Source: Actomonas sp051209155 (lineage in GTDB: Bacteria; Verrucomicrobiota; Verrucomicrobiia; Opitutales; Opitutaceae). From it: 64,000 nucleotides of DNA. This document shows positions 44,430-52,584 of the stretch, one piece after another. The position numbers were made by a program, and so were the translations under genes. The stretch lies in NCBI GenBank assembly GCA_051209155.1, contig JBPJGB010000006.1, one strand, 5' to 3'. Under the pieces are notes generated by a model. The model saw only the letters and a program-made list of their open reading frames with translations. It was not told where the DNA came from and searched no databases. Numbering within the stretch: the stretch's first letter is position 1; the number at the start of each line of letters is the position of its first letter.

Positions 44430-45077
44430 TTAGTCACACAAGCGCTGAAAAACTTCCGGATTCGCCACCGTGACACGACCACGCCCAAGTTGCACGCGCC
44501 CCTCCGTCGACCAACCCGACAGCGTGCGGCTCACCACCTCGCGGGCCGTGCCGAGCTCGTCCGCCAGCTGTTGGTGCGTCGCGCTCACCACGCCTTCGTC
44601 ATCGGCCAAGCGCAACAGCAGCTCCGCCAACCGGGCGTCGATCCGCCGAAACGACACGGCCTCGAGTTTAACCAGCACGGCCGCCAGGCGTTCGCCGAAC
44701 AGGCCAAAAACATAGCTTCGCCACCACGCGCTCTCATCGATCCACCGCCGAAAGGTGGCCGCGGAAACCGCCCAGCCCTGCGCGTCGCTTTCGACCACCG
44801 CCTGGGCCGGAAAAGGCACGTCGCCGAGGATGCACGAGGCCGTGAGCAGGCAGCTCTCGCTCTCGCCGATGCGATACAGCGTCAATTCGCGACCCTCCTC
44901 ACTGAGCTGATAGATTCGGACCGACCCCGTGGCCACGAACACGATCTGCCCGCAACGATCACCGGGCCAGAACACCTGCGCGCCCGCCGGCAATTTCACC
45001 GGTTGCGCCGCCGCCGCAAAAGCCGCGCGTTCCGCCGGCGGAGCACCGGCCAGGATGCGGGCGTCGATGGGCGTCAT
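44430..45077 (-). CDS. Crp/Fnr family regulator (second copy)
   Basis: This 215-residue regulator has a cNMP-binding-like fold (PAGAQVFWPGDRCGQIVFVATGSVRIY) and a helix-turn-helix (THQQLADELGTAREVVSRTL). The recognition helix AREVVSR differs from the SETLSR of the other copy, so it may read a different site. Cys residues in GESESCLLTASCILG are spaced CX5C and could sense redox or metal; such CLLTAxCLL pairs recur in Crp/Fnr proteins. Its ATG overlaps the stop of the upstream glycosylase-like gene by four bases. The DUF2892 gene follows. Confidence 0.9.
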   Translation of the reverse strand: MTPIDARILAGAPPAERAAFAAAAQPVKLPAGAQVFWPGDRCGQIVFVATGSVRIYQLSEEGRELTLYRIGESESCLLTASCILGDVPFPAQAVVESDAQGWAVSAATFRRWIDESAWWRSYVFGLFGERLAAVLVKLEAVSFRRIDARLAELLLRLADDEGVVSATHQQLADELGTAREVVSRTLSGWSTEGRVQLGRGRVTVANPEVFQRLCD

Positions 45078-45961
45078 GCGATCCCTCCGATTTCGCGCAC
45101 GATCTGCAGCAGGGCCGTCCGTAACGGTTCGCCGCGCGCGCTGAAGCCGCGCTGCAGGCGCTCGTATTCCGCGCGACCGGCGGCGGTTTCGATTGCGATC
45201 GGCGCGTAGCCGAGATGGCGCAAATCGTAGGGACTCGCCCGCATGTCGACTTCGCGGATGTCCCGCGCGAGTTCGAAACAGTCCGCGACCAATTCCGACG
45301 GCGTGAGCGGCGCCAGTTTGTAGGCCCACTTGTAGAGGTCCATGTTCGCGTGCAGGCAGCCCCGCTGATCCAACTCGACCGCCGAATCCCGCGTGGGCTG
45401 ATGCCGGTTGAGCGGCCGCGCCGGAGCCGTGAAAAATCGAAACGCGTCGAAGTGCGTGCAGCAACCGGGCCCGTCCTCGACGATGCGCGCCAATTCCTCC
45501 GGCGGAAAGCGCAGCGGATGCGCGTTGTGCCGCACCTCCTCGGGCGATTGCCGGTAGACCATCGCCCACTCGTGCCAGCCAAAGCAGCCAAAAAAGGCCG
45601 GCCGTGCCGCGGTCGCGGCGAGAAAGGTTTCCAACCACGCCGCAAACGCCCGCCGTTTCTCCGGCAGGGCCTCGAGGGCCAGGCGGACTCCGTCACCACA
45701 TTCCTGATACTCCGGCCAGCGCAGGTAATCGCGGGCCGACTCGCCGGCCAGCACCGCCCCCGGCCCCGGATGCCAGCGCCGCAGCCAGGCCGGGCGAAAG
45801 GAATAGTAGCTGAACAGAAAATCCTCCACCGGATGCTTCTGGCCGCGCGCCGCGCGTTCGCGATGACCGCCGACCAGCGCATCCACCCGCGCCTCGTGCG
45901 CACGCCGCCGCGCCTGCCAGGCAGGTTCGTCGAGCACGGTCAGGTTTGCGGCGGTCAACAC
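45074..45961 (-). CDS. 3-methyladenine-DNA-glycosylase-annotated conserved protein
   Basis: This 295-residue protein belongs to a conserved family usually labelled 3-methyladenine DNA glycosylase in bacterial genomes, though the activity is not well proven. It contains HPVEDFLFSYYSFRPAWLRRW, FFGCFGWHEWAMVY, RFPPEELARIVED, THFDAFRFFT and DQRGCLHANMDLYKWAYKLAP. The many His/Asp/Cys in these blocks suggest a metal-binding or hydrolytic site. It overlaps the Crp/Fnr gene by four bases, an unusual coupling for a repair enzyme. It begins 18 bases downstream of the sigma-54 regulator on the same strand. Confidence 0.65.
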   Translation of the reverse strand: MLTAANLTVLDEPAWQARRRAHEARVDALVGGHRERAARGQKHPVEDFLFSYYSFRPAWLRRWHPGPGAVLAGESARDYLRWPEYQECGDGVRLALEALPEKRRAFAAWLETFLAATAARPAFFGCFGWHEWAMVYRQSPEEVRHNAHPLRFPPEELARIVEDGPGCCTHFDAFRFFTAPARPLNRHQPTRDSAVELDQRGCLHANMDLYKWAYKLAPLTPSELVADCFELARDIREVDMRASPYDLRHLGYAPIAIETAAGRAEYERLQRGFSARGEPLRTALLQIVREIGGIA

Positions 45962-45979
45962 GCCCGCAGCAAACGCCGT

Positions 45980-47590
45980 TCAGCCCGGGACGGTCAACGC
46001 GTTCCCGCGTCGGGCGAGGCCGAGGGCCTTCAGTCGCGAAGCGAGGGTGGTGGGTTTCATCCCCAGCAGCGCGGCGGCGCCGCCCGGCCCGCGCACGCGG
46101 CCACCCGCAGCCTTCAGCGCACGAGTGAGGTGGGTGCGCTCCAGCGCGCGCAGCTCGGCCATGGTGAGCAGGGGTGCGTTCGTCGCGGCGTCGGCCGCGG
46201 TCGGGCTCGGGGCGGAGGATCCTCCGAGCAACCCAGCAAAATGCATCTCGCCCCCGCGGGCCAGGATGGCGGCCCGTTCGATCACGTTCTGCAGTTCGCG
46301 CACGTTGCCCGGCCAGTCGAAGTGCTGCAGACGCTCGATCTCGACGGGCGACAAGCGCGCGGTCGGCAAGTTGAGTCGTTTCATGGCGGCCGCGGCAAAG
46401 TGCGCGGCGAGCAACGGGATGTCGGCGCGCCGCGCGCGCAGCGGGGGCAGGGTGACGGGAAAGACGCGCAACCGGTAAAAGAGATCGGCGCGGAACCGGC
46501 CGGCGGCGACCTCGGCCTCCAGATCGCGGTGCGTCGCCGCCACGATGCGCACGTCGACCTTGTGGGTGCGGTCGTCGCCGACGCGTTCGATTTCCCGTTC
46601 CTGCAACACGCGCAGCAGCTTGGCTTGGGCGGCGAGCGGCATGTCACCGATCTCGTCGAGAAAAAGGGTGCCGCCGTCGGCCAGTTCAAAACGTCCCACC
46701 CGGTCCCGGACCGCGCCCGAGAACGCACCCTTCACGTGGCCGAACATTTCGCTTTCGAACAGCGTCTCCGGAATGGCACTGCAGTTGACCTTGATCAGCG
46801 GTCGCGCCCGGCGCGGGCTGCGGTCGTGGATGACGCGGGCGACCAGTTCCTTACCGGTGCCGCTTTCGCCCAGCACCAGCACGGTCGCGGGGGTGGGGGC
46901 GACGACCGCGATCTGTTCCAGCACGCCGCGCAGGGCGGGTGAGTCGCCCACGATTTCGCCAAAGGGCAGGCTGCGCCGCATTTCGTCCTGCAGGTAGTCG
47001 TTCTCCTCCTCGCTGCGCCGGCGCAGTCGTTCGATCTCGGCAAAGGCGCGGGCGTTGGAGATGGTCACGGCCACGTGGTCGGCGAAGATGCGCAGCCATT
47101 TGAAATGCGGTTCGCCGTGCAGATGGCGGTCAAACATCTCGAGCACGCCCAGCACTTCGCCGCGAAAGATGAGCGGCTGCGCGGCGTAGGTGCGCACCTT
47201 TTCCCGCCGCGCCCAGGCTTGGTCGATGATCCACGCTTCGCGACCGTTCAGCCCCAGTTCGCGAAAGGGTTTTCCCTTCACCGCCACCCGACCGAGTTGG
47301 GGCAGGTTGAGGGGAAATCGATTGAAGCCGTCCTCATCGCCGGCGATGTCGGTGTCGGGGCTGAGGGCGTTGCCATCGCCGGCGACGAGGTGCAGGCAGG
47401 TGCTGCGATCCCGACAGCGATCGGCCCACCGACAGGTGGCGCAACGGTCGCCAGGACCGGGCCACCAGATGCGCACCAGCGCCACCGCATCGCACCGGGC
47501 CAGGCCCTGCGCGACCGCTTTCGGCACGTCGGCCGGATCCCGCGTCGCGGCGATCTCCAACATCAGGGCAGGCAGGGTTTCCAGGTTCAT
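45980..47590 (-). CDS. Sigma-54-dependent regulator with four-Cys GAF-like sensor
   Basis: This 536-residue activator has an N-terminal GAF-like sensor (about 1-180), an AAA+ domain and a Fis-type helix-turn-helix. The sensor holds GDRCATCRWADRCRDRSTC, a CX2CX5CX5C cluster fit for metal or Fe-S. The AAA+ part has Walker A GESGTGKE, sigma-54 contact loop GAFSGA, Walker B GGTLFLDEIGD and the arginine-finger region. The C terminus reads GPGGAAALLGMKPTTLASRLKALG. The domain order is that of NorR. I chose MNLETLP because the longer frame covers inverted-repeat DNA. Target promoters are unknown; the divergent YHS gene is the nearest candidate. Confidence 0.9.
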   Translation of the reverse strand: MNLETLPALMLEIAATRDPADVPKAVAQGLARCDAVALVRIWWPGPGDRCATCRWADRCRDRSTCLHLVAGDGNALSPDTDIAGDEDGFNRFPLNLPQLGRVAVKGKPFRELGLNGREAWIIDQAWARREKVRTYAAQPLIFRGEVLGVLEMFDRHLHGEPHFKWLRIFADHVAVTISNARAFAEIERLRRRSEEENDYLQDEMRRSLPFGEIVGDSPALRGVLEQIAVVAPTPATVLVLGESGTGKELVARVIHDRSPRRARPLIKVNCSAIPETLFESEMFGHVKGAFSGAVRDRVGRFELADGGTLFLDEIGDMPLAAQAKLLRVLQEREIERVGDDRTHKVDVRIVAATHRDLEAEVAAGRFRADLFYRLRVFPVTLPPLRARRADIPLLAAHFAAAAMKRLNLPTARLSPVEIERLQHFDWPGNVRELQNVIERAAILARGGEMHFAGLLGGSSAPSPTAADAATNAPLLTMAELRALERTHLTRALKAAGGRVRGPGGAAALLGMKPTTLASRLKALGLARRGNALTVPG

Positions 47591-47608
47591 GGTCAGGCAA
47601 CGTAGAGC

Positions 47609-47652
47609 CGTCGGAAAACGACGACATTTCGTAGAGCGACGAGATCCCGTCG
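47609..47652. promoter_or_regulatory. Paired inverted repeats upstream of the sigma-54 regulator
   Basis: CGTCGGAAAACGACG (47609-47623) and CGACGAGATCCCGTCG (47637-47652) are two short palindromes. Each is preceded by CGTAGAGC (47601 and 47630), 29 bases apart. They look like enhancer sites for the regulator itself or for the divergent YHS gene. Confidence 0.5.
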
Positions 47653-47691
47653 GTATTCCGTCAAACCCGGTAATTACGGTAGTCGTTGTTA

Positions 47692-47697
47692 TATAAT
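47692..47697 (+). promoter_or_regulatory. Candidate -10 element before the YHS gene
   Basis: TATAAT is a perfect -10 hexamer in an AT-rich patch within GC-rich DNA, about 100 bases before the YHS start. No good -35 sits at 17 bases upstream, so activation would be needed. Confidence 0.4.
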
Positions 47698-47796
47698 GAA
47701 ATAGGGAAATTTCCACGAACTGGCATGCCGGGTGTTAAAGGGTTGGCACACCTACGCCGGTTGCGTGGGTGCCTTAACCACAATCCATCCAAATCA

Positions 47797-48249
47797 ATGA
47801 ACTCTCGTTTATTCTCCCTCCTCGCTGCGGCGGTCCTTTTCGCCAGCTCGGTCTTCGGTGCGTCCGCCGTCAATGTCTCCGGCGCCAGCAACATCGCGTT
47901 GAGCGGCTACGATCCCGTGGCCTTCTTCACCCAGTCGCAGCCGGTGCACGGTTCGCCGTCGCTCACCGCCGAATACGAAGGTGCGACCTACCTGTTCTCG
48001 TCGGCCGAACACCAGAAGCTGTTCAAGGCCAACCCGGCCAAATACGCGCCCCAGTGCGGTGGCTTCTGCGCCTACGGCGTTTCGGTCGGCGCGCTGTTCC
48101 CGGTCGATGTGAGCACTTGGTCGATCGTCGACGGCAAGCTCTACCTCAACCTCAACCCGGAGATCGCCAAGGCCTTCAATGCCGACCTTAAAGGCAACAT
48201 CAAGAAGGCGGAGCAGAACTGGCCCAAGGTCGCCCGCAACGCCAAATAA
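47797..48249 (+). CDS. Exported YHS-domain protein
   Basis: This 150-residue protein has a signal peptide (LFSLLAAAVLFASSVFGASA) and one YHS-like domain: LSGYDPVAFFTQSQPVHGSP, YEGATYLFSSAEHQKLFKANPAKY and QCGGFCAYGVSVG. The YDPVAFF and CGGFCAYG segments are the family marks; the Cys pair may bind metal. YHS proteins have been tied to copper or other heavy-metal handling, but the periplasmic ones are poorly studied. It is divergent from the sigma-54 regulator with shared palindromes between them. Confidence 0.88.
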   Translation: MNSRLFSLLAAAVLFASSVFGASAVNVSGASNIALSGYDPVAFFTQSQPVHGSPSLTAEYEGATYLFSSAEHQKLFKANPAKYAPQCGGFCAYGVSVGALFPVDVSTWSIVDGKLYLNLNPEIAKAFNADLKGNIKKAEQNWPKVARNAK

Positions 48250-48276
48250 ACCCGTATTCAACCAACAAGGACACGC

Positions 48277-48852
48277 GTGGACGCTTTGCTCGCCGAGATC
48301 AGCCGTTGTGCCACCTGTGCCGGGGTCCTCCCGCATGCGCCCCGGCCGGTGGTCTCGGCGCACCCGGCGTCCCGCGTGCTCATCATCGGCCAGGCCCCCG
48401 GGAGGCTCGTGTATGCCTCCGGGGTGCCGTGGCAGGATCGTAGTGGCGACCGGCTGCGCGACTGGCTGGGCGTGGATGCCGCCACCTTTTACGACGTGCG
48501 GAACTTCGCCCTCATGCCGATGGGATTCTGTTATCCCGGCGCGGGCCGCAGCGGTGACCTGCCGCCGCGGCCCGAGTGCGCGCCGCTGTGGCACGACCGG
48601 CTCTTGGCCGCGATGCCGGAGGTGCGCCTGACTTTGTTCATCGGTCGTTTCGCCCAGGCGCGCTACCTCGATCTCCAGCCGGGCGAGACCCTCACCGCGA
48701 CCGTGGGTCGCCATGCGGAGCAGCTCGCCCAAGGGAAGCTGGCACTGCCGCATCCCTCGCCGCGCAATCGCGGTTGGTGGCGGAAAAACCCGTGGTTTGA
48801 AGCCGAGGTGCTGCCGCAACTCCGCTCGCGGGTCTCAATGATCCTCGCGTAA
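48277..48852 (+). CDS. Uracil-DNA glycosylase family protein
   Basis: This 191-residue protein fits the small UDG-like family: CATCAGVLPHAPRPVV, VLIIGQAPGRLVYASGVPWQDRSGDRLRDWLG, PMGFCYPGAG and LPHPSPRNRGWWRKNPWF. GQAPG and HPSPRN correspond to the two motifs that form the UDG active site. It probably removes uracil or related bases; an exact class is not settled. The GTG start has an AAGGA site at 48267-48271. It follows the YHS gene by 27 bases and overlaps the convergent kinase-like gene by 18 bases. Confidence 0.85.
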   Translation: MDALLAEISRCATCAGVLPHAPRPVVSAHPASRVLIIGQAPGRLVYASGVPWQDRSGDRLRDWLGVDAATFYDVRNFALMPMGFCYPGAGRSGDLPPRPECAPLWHDRLLAAMPEVRLTLFIGRFAQARYLDLQPGETLTATVGRHAEQLAQGKLALPHPSPRNRGWWRKNPWFEAEVLPQLRSRVSMILA

Positions 48853-49740
48853 CAACAGCCGCTGCACGCCCTCGATCGGCGCGGCGGTGAGCGGGGTGAG
48901 GGGCAACGGTGAGCGCGGGGACAAAGCCGCCAACACCGCCGGGTGGGTGAGGATCGGGCCGCTGAGCCCGGCCGGCACGGCGTCGAGCGGCGTGGCCACA
49001 AAGAGGCGCGTCGCGACCTGCACCGCGAGGTCGAGCAGACCCTTCGCGGAATCCAACACCAGTTGGCGTGCGGTTTCGTCGCCTTCCGACGCGAGGTGCA
49101 GCACGGCCGGCGCGAGGGCGACGATGGTTTTGTTGGGTTGGTGACCCTGGTAAAAATGCCGCGTCAGCGCGCCCACTTCAGCTGCTTCACCCAGCGCGGC
49201 GTGGTTGCGCACGATGGGCCCGAGCCGCGTTGCCGGCGCCCAGCCCTGCAGTTCCAGCAGCGCGCGGGAAATGGCCCGACAGCCGAGATCGTAGCCGCTG
49301 CCAGGGTCGCCGAAGCGCCAGCCGAGCCCACCGGCGTAGTGCACCGAACCATCGGGCGCGCGGGCGGCGACAAAAGAACCCGTGCCGCCGTGCAGCACGA
49401 GACCGGGTCGACCTTGGGTGGCGAGTTCGAGCACCGGCAGCGAGTCATTGTGGGTCCGGACCTGCCCAAAATCCTCCGGGTTGAGGCTGGCGGCGAACTC
49501 CTGCCAGAACGCCGGGGCGCCGGCCATGTAGAGCCGGGTGTGGGTGATGGTGCCGCGGTGGATCTGGCCTAGCGCCGTGAGCAACACCGCCCGCGCCTGC
49601 TCGGGGCCGACCGTGTTGGGATTGCAGCCCGGCGCGAGGTGCCGTTCGACGACCGCGCCCGCCTCATCCACCAGGATGAGCTCGGTCTTGGATCCCCCGC
49701 CGTCGACGCCGATGCGATACGTGTTGGTGTTGCTGCCCAC
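48835..49740 (-). CDS. BadF/BadG/BcrA-type ATPase, N-acetylglucosamine-kinase-like
   Basis: This protein of about 301 residues has the sugar-kinase/Hsp70/actin-fold phosphate-1 loop GVDGGGSKTELILVDEAG and the second motif LVLHGGTGSFVAAR, then GGLGWRFGDPGSGYDLGCRAI typical of eukaryote-type GlcNAc kinases. It probably phosphorylates an amino sugar from wall or chitin recycling. The start is uncertain: the frame stays open to 49830, but 49741-49770 is repeat-like DNA (GGAACACACGGAAT), so I propose the GTG at 49740 although no ribosome site is clear. Its 3' end overlaps the UDG-family gene. Confidence 0.8.
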   Translation of the reverse strand: MGSNTNTYRIGVDGGGSKTELILVDEAGAVVERHLAPGCNPNTVGPEQARAVLLTALGQIHRGTITHTRLYMAGAPAFWQEFAASLNPEDFGQVRTHNDSLPVLELATQGRPGLVLHGGTGSFVAARAPDGSVHYAGGLGWRFGDPGSGYDLGCRAISRALLELQGWAPATRLGPIVRNHAALGEAAEVGALTRHFYQGHQPNKTIVALAPAVLHLASEGDETARQLVLDSAKGLLDLAVQVATRLFVATPLDAVPAGLSGPILTHPAVLAALSPRSPLPLTPLTAAPIEGVQRLLLREDH

Positions 49741-49901
49741 GGAACACACGGAATACCCGGACCTTGCCCAACGCAGGCCAAAAATTCGAGCCGGGTAAGT
49801 GCCGCTTGGTTGGACCTTATCGACGATCAATAAAGTCTGTAGCGGTTACCACGGACGAAGGAATCCTCGGTCAAAAACGAAGACTTGCCACAGCTTAGTT
49901 A

Positions 49902-49933
49902 TTGTAAGAAATATACCCCTGTTTTTCTTACAA
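49902..49933. promoter_or_regulatory. Inverted-repeat operator candidate for the AbiE-like pair
   Basis: TTGTAAGAAA (49902-49911) and TTTCTTACAA (49924-49933) are 10-base perfect arms with a 12-base spacer, 20 bases before the antitoxin start. AbiEi-type antitoxins repress their own promoters through such repeats. Confidence 0.65.
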
Positions 49934-49952
49934 AAAACGCATTCCTGAAATC

Positions 49953-50552
49953 ATGCAAAGTGTTGAAAAATCAGTAACTAGCCGGATTTATGGTCGCGGT
50001 AGGGGGTCAGTGTTTAGCCCGAATGAGTTTTTGGATTTGGGAAGTCGTCGGGCAGTGGACTTGGCCCTGCATCGATTAACTGGGGTAGGGACGATTAAGC
50101 GATTGGCGCGTGGGCTCTATTATTTTCCGAAAACGCATCCGGTGCTAGGGGAGCTGCACCCGACGGTGGAGGCGGTCACCAAAGCGATCATGGCGCGGGA
50201 TCATGTAAAGCTGCAGCCGTTCGGAGCCTACGCGGCGAACCTGTTGGGATTGTCCGAGCAGGTGCCGGCTAAGGTGGTGTTTCTAACCGATGGAGCCGCC
50301 CGAAAAATTAAACTGGGAAAGATGGTGGTTGAGCTGCGACCATCGACGTCGCGCCAGATGGCAACGGCCGGTCGCACGAGTGGGTTGGTGATTTCAGCCC
50401 TGCGCTACTTGGGGAAGGATCATCTGACGCCTGAGCGCATCAAGCAACTGCGCCAAGTGTTGTCGACCGAGGATCGAAAGCGGTTGCTGCGCGATTTGGC
50501 CTATGCGCCAGCGTGGATGCACGGAACTCTCAGGGCAGTGGCCGCGGACTGA
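49953..50552 (+). CDS. DUF6088/AbiEi-type antitoxin
   Basis: This 199-residue protein has an N-terminal winged-helix region (VFSPNEFLDLGSRRAVDLALHRL, GTIKRLARGLYYFPKTHP) and a C-terminal antitoxin part (LLGLSEQVPAKVVFLTDGAARKIKLG). The pattern is that of DUF6088 proteins, the AbiEi-like partner of AbiEii nucleotidyltransferase toxins. It should bind DNA and repress the operon. One 60-base line near the start counts about 52% GC, below the roughly 65% of the surroundings, which suggests transfer. The toxin gene starts 8 bases after its stop. Confidence 0.88.
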   Translation: MQSVEKSVTSRIYGRGRGSVFSPNEFLDLGSRRAVDLALHRLTGVGTIKRLARGLYYFPKTHPVLGELHPTVEAVTKAIMARDHVKLQPFGAYAANLLGLSEQVPAKVVFLTDGAARKIKLGKMVVELRPSTSRQMATAGRTSGLVISALRYLGKDHLTPERIKQLRQVLSTEDRKRLLRDLAYAPAWMHGTLRAVAAD

Positions 50553-50559
50553 TCCCACT

Positions 50560-51585
50560 ATGACAGAACTTGCCAGACTACCGAGGGAGGAGCGTCGGAC
50601 CTACTTTCAGGAGTTGCAGCTTCGTCACGGAGTGGAAGCGGTCATCATCGAGAAGGATTTCTGGGTCGTGTGGTTGCTGGAGCGCATCTTCGGAGTGCCG
50701 GAGTTGTGCAACACGGCGGTGTTCAAGGGTGGCACCTCGCTGTCGAAGGTATTCGGGGCGATTGCGCGGTTTTCGGAGGATATCGACCTTGGCATTTGTC
50801 CCGCGTCTTTGGGCTGGAACGAACAGGATTTGCTCGAGTCGTCCCAGAACAAGTGGATCAAGAAACAGCGGCCGAGCTTGGAGGCGGCGTGCGCGGAGCA
50901 GGTCGAAACGGTTTGGTTGCCGAAGTTGGAAGCGGCGGTGGTGGATCGCCTCGGGCCGGCTCCGGATGGACGAAACTGGCTGCGTTACGAATTGGAGGAG
51001 AAGAGTCATTCGCCGGTGATTCACTTCGACTACCCAGGAGCTTTGCCCAGTGGTGTGAGTTACATTCTTCGTTCGGTGAAGATGGAGTTTGGTTCGTTGG
51101 CAGACCAGCGGCCTACCGGGCGGCACACGATTCGGGCGATGGTGGATGATTTTGTGCCTGGCGCGTTCAGTGACATCGGAGCTGAGGTCGTGGCGTTGGA
51201 GATCGAACGGACGTTTTGGGAGAAGGCGACGATCCTGCACGCGGAGTATCATCGACCGGCGGACAAACCGCAGCCGGATCGATACTCCCGGCACTATGCC
51301 GACTTTGCTGCCTTGTGGCGGCATGATGCCGGGCATGAGTCGGCCCGGCGGCTCGATCTGCTGGAGCGGGTGCGGACGCACAAGGCGAAGTTCTTTGCGT
51401 CGGGTTGGGCGCACTACGACACAGCGGTGCCGGGCTCGCTGCGGTTGGTGCCGCCGAAATCGCGAGTCGATGAGCTGCGGCGTGACTACGCGGCAATGTT
51501 GCCCATGTTTCTGGACGATCCGCGGTCGTTTAACGAAGTGCTCGCGATTCTGCGTGAGGCGGAAGTGGCGATCAATGGGTTGTGA
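50560..51585 (+). CDS. AbiEii/AbiGii-family nucleotidyltransferase toxin
   Basis: This 341-residue protein carries the nucleotidyltransferase core FKGGTSLSKVFGAIARFSEDIDLGI, the GG-S and ExD-like pair of AbiEii, and IEKDFWVVWLLERIF before it. Later, ERTFWEKATILHAEYHRP and RYSRHYADFAALW are typical of the family. In type IV toxin-antitoxin systems this enzyme blocks growth, often against phage, and the antitoxin counters it. The start MTELARLP lies 8 bases after the antitoxin gene. Nothing in the core motifs looks broken. Confidence 0.9.
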   Translation: MTELARLPREERRTYFQELQLRHGVEAVIIEKDFWVVWLLERIFGVPELCNTAVFKGGTSLSKVFGAIARFSEDIDLGICPASLGWNEQDLLESSQNKWIKKQRPSLEAACAEQVETVWLPKLEAAVVDRLGPAPDGRNWLRYELEEKSHSPVIHFDYPGALPSGVSYILRSVKMEFGSLADQRPTGRHTIRAMVDDFVPGAFSDIGAEVVALEIERTFWEKATILHAEYHRPADKPQPDRYSRHYADFAALWRHDAGHESARRLDLLERVRTHKAKFFASGWAHYDTAVPGSLRLVPPKSRVDELRRDYAAMLPMFLDDPRSFNEVLAILREAEVAINGL

Positions 51586-51635
51586 GCCTCATTGACCGTT
51601 CTTCGCTTACTTTGGAGGCCGCGGCGACGATGGGC

Positions 51636-52571
51636 TCACGGGGACTCGGTGTTGCGGGCCGCGAGCCAGTCGGCGCAGCGGGCGGTCCAGCCTTGGAGGC
51701 GGCCTTGGCCGACGGCGAGGCCGAAGCCGTGCTCACCATACGGATACAGGTGCATTTCGGCCGGGACGCCGGCGGCAATGAGCGCGCGGTAGAAGCGCAG
51801 GCTGTTTTCCACCGGCACCGCGCCGTCGTCGCCGCTGTGCAGCAGAAAGGTGGGCGGAGTTTCGGCCGTGATCTGCAGCTCGTTGGAGTATTCCGCGATG
51901 AGCTCGGCGGACGGGTTCTCGCCGATGAGGTTGTTGCGGCTGCCGGGGTGGGTGATGGCGGCGTCCATGCTGATCACCGGATAGATCAGGATGGCGAAAT
52001 CCGGACGGCTGCTGAGGCGGTCGATCGGGTCGGTCGCGTCGGGGTCGCCGGCGTCGAAATGCGTGGCCGCGGTCGAGGCGAGGTGACCGCCGGCAGAGAA
52101 GCCCATGATGCCAACCTTGGCCGGATCGATGCCCCATTCCTCGGCGTGGGCGCGGGTGAAGCGGATGGCGCGTTGGGCGTCGAGTAGCGGCGACAGCCAC
52201 GGCGTGACGTTGCTGGCGTCTTCGGGCGTGCGGTATTTGAGCACGATCGCGGTGACGCCGACGCTGTTCAACCACGCGGCGGTGTCGGTGCCTTCCCAGT
52301 CGTAGGCGAGGCCCCAGTATCCACCGCCCGGGCACACCACGACGGCCTGGCCGGTCGCGGCGCCCTTGGAGGGGTGGAAGACCTCCACGGCGGGCGTCTG
52401 GGTTTGGTAATACCAATAAATGTTGCCGCGTTGCTCGGCCTGCTCGGTGAGCTCGGAGTCCTGGTGGTTAGGCGGCGTGCCTTCCCACAGCGGGAGGAAG
52501 GTGGAGCCAGGGTTGGCGATGGCAGTGAGGGTCGCGACCAACGAGAGGGCGAGGAGGGGGCGGAGTGACAT
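51636..52571 (-). CDS. Exported alpha/beta hydrolase, acetyl-xylan-esterase-like
   Basis: This 311-residue enzyme has a signal peptide (LLALSLVATLTAIANPG) and an alpha/beta hydrolase fold. The oxyanion region reads VVVCPGGGYWGLAYDWEG; the nucleophile elbow is GFSAGG with Ser; the acid is the Asp in HSGDDGAVP; the base is the His in GEHGFG. Such exported esterases of the BD-FAE/dienelactone-hydrolase-like group deacetylate plant polysaccharides in many Verrucomicrobia; here that is inference. It lies 13 bases downstream of the SIS gene and shares its strand. Confidence 0.88.
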   Translation of the reverse strand: MSLRPLLALSLVATLTAIANPGSTFLPLWEGTPPNHQDSELTEQAEQRGNIYWYYQTQTPAVEVFHPSKGAATGQAVVVCPGGGYWGLAYDWEGTDTAAWLNSVGVTAIVLKYRTPEDASNVTPWLSPLLDAQRAIRFTRAHAEEWGIDPAKVGIMGFSAGGHLASTAATHFDAGDPDATDPIDRLSSRPDFAILIYPVISMDAAITHPGSRNNLIGENPSAELIAEYSNELQITAETPPTFLLHSGDDGAVPVENSLRFYRALIAAGVPAEMHLYPYGEHGFGLAVGQGRLQGWTARCADWLAARNTESP

Positions 52572-52584
52572 GGAGCGGTTGGGG

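Noticed and set aside
47742..47757. TGGCAC-like sigma-54 promoter before the YHS gene
   Set aside because: TGGCACACCTACGCC has GG and GC one base too close for a -24/-12 element.
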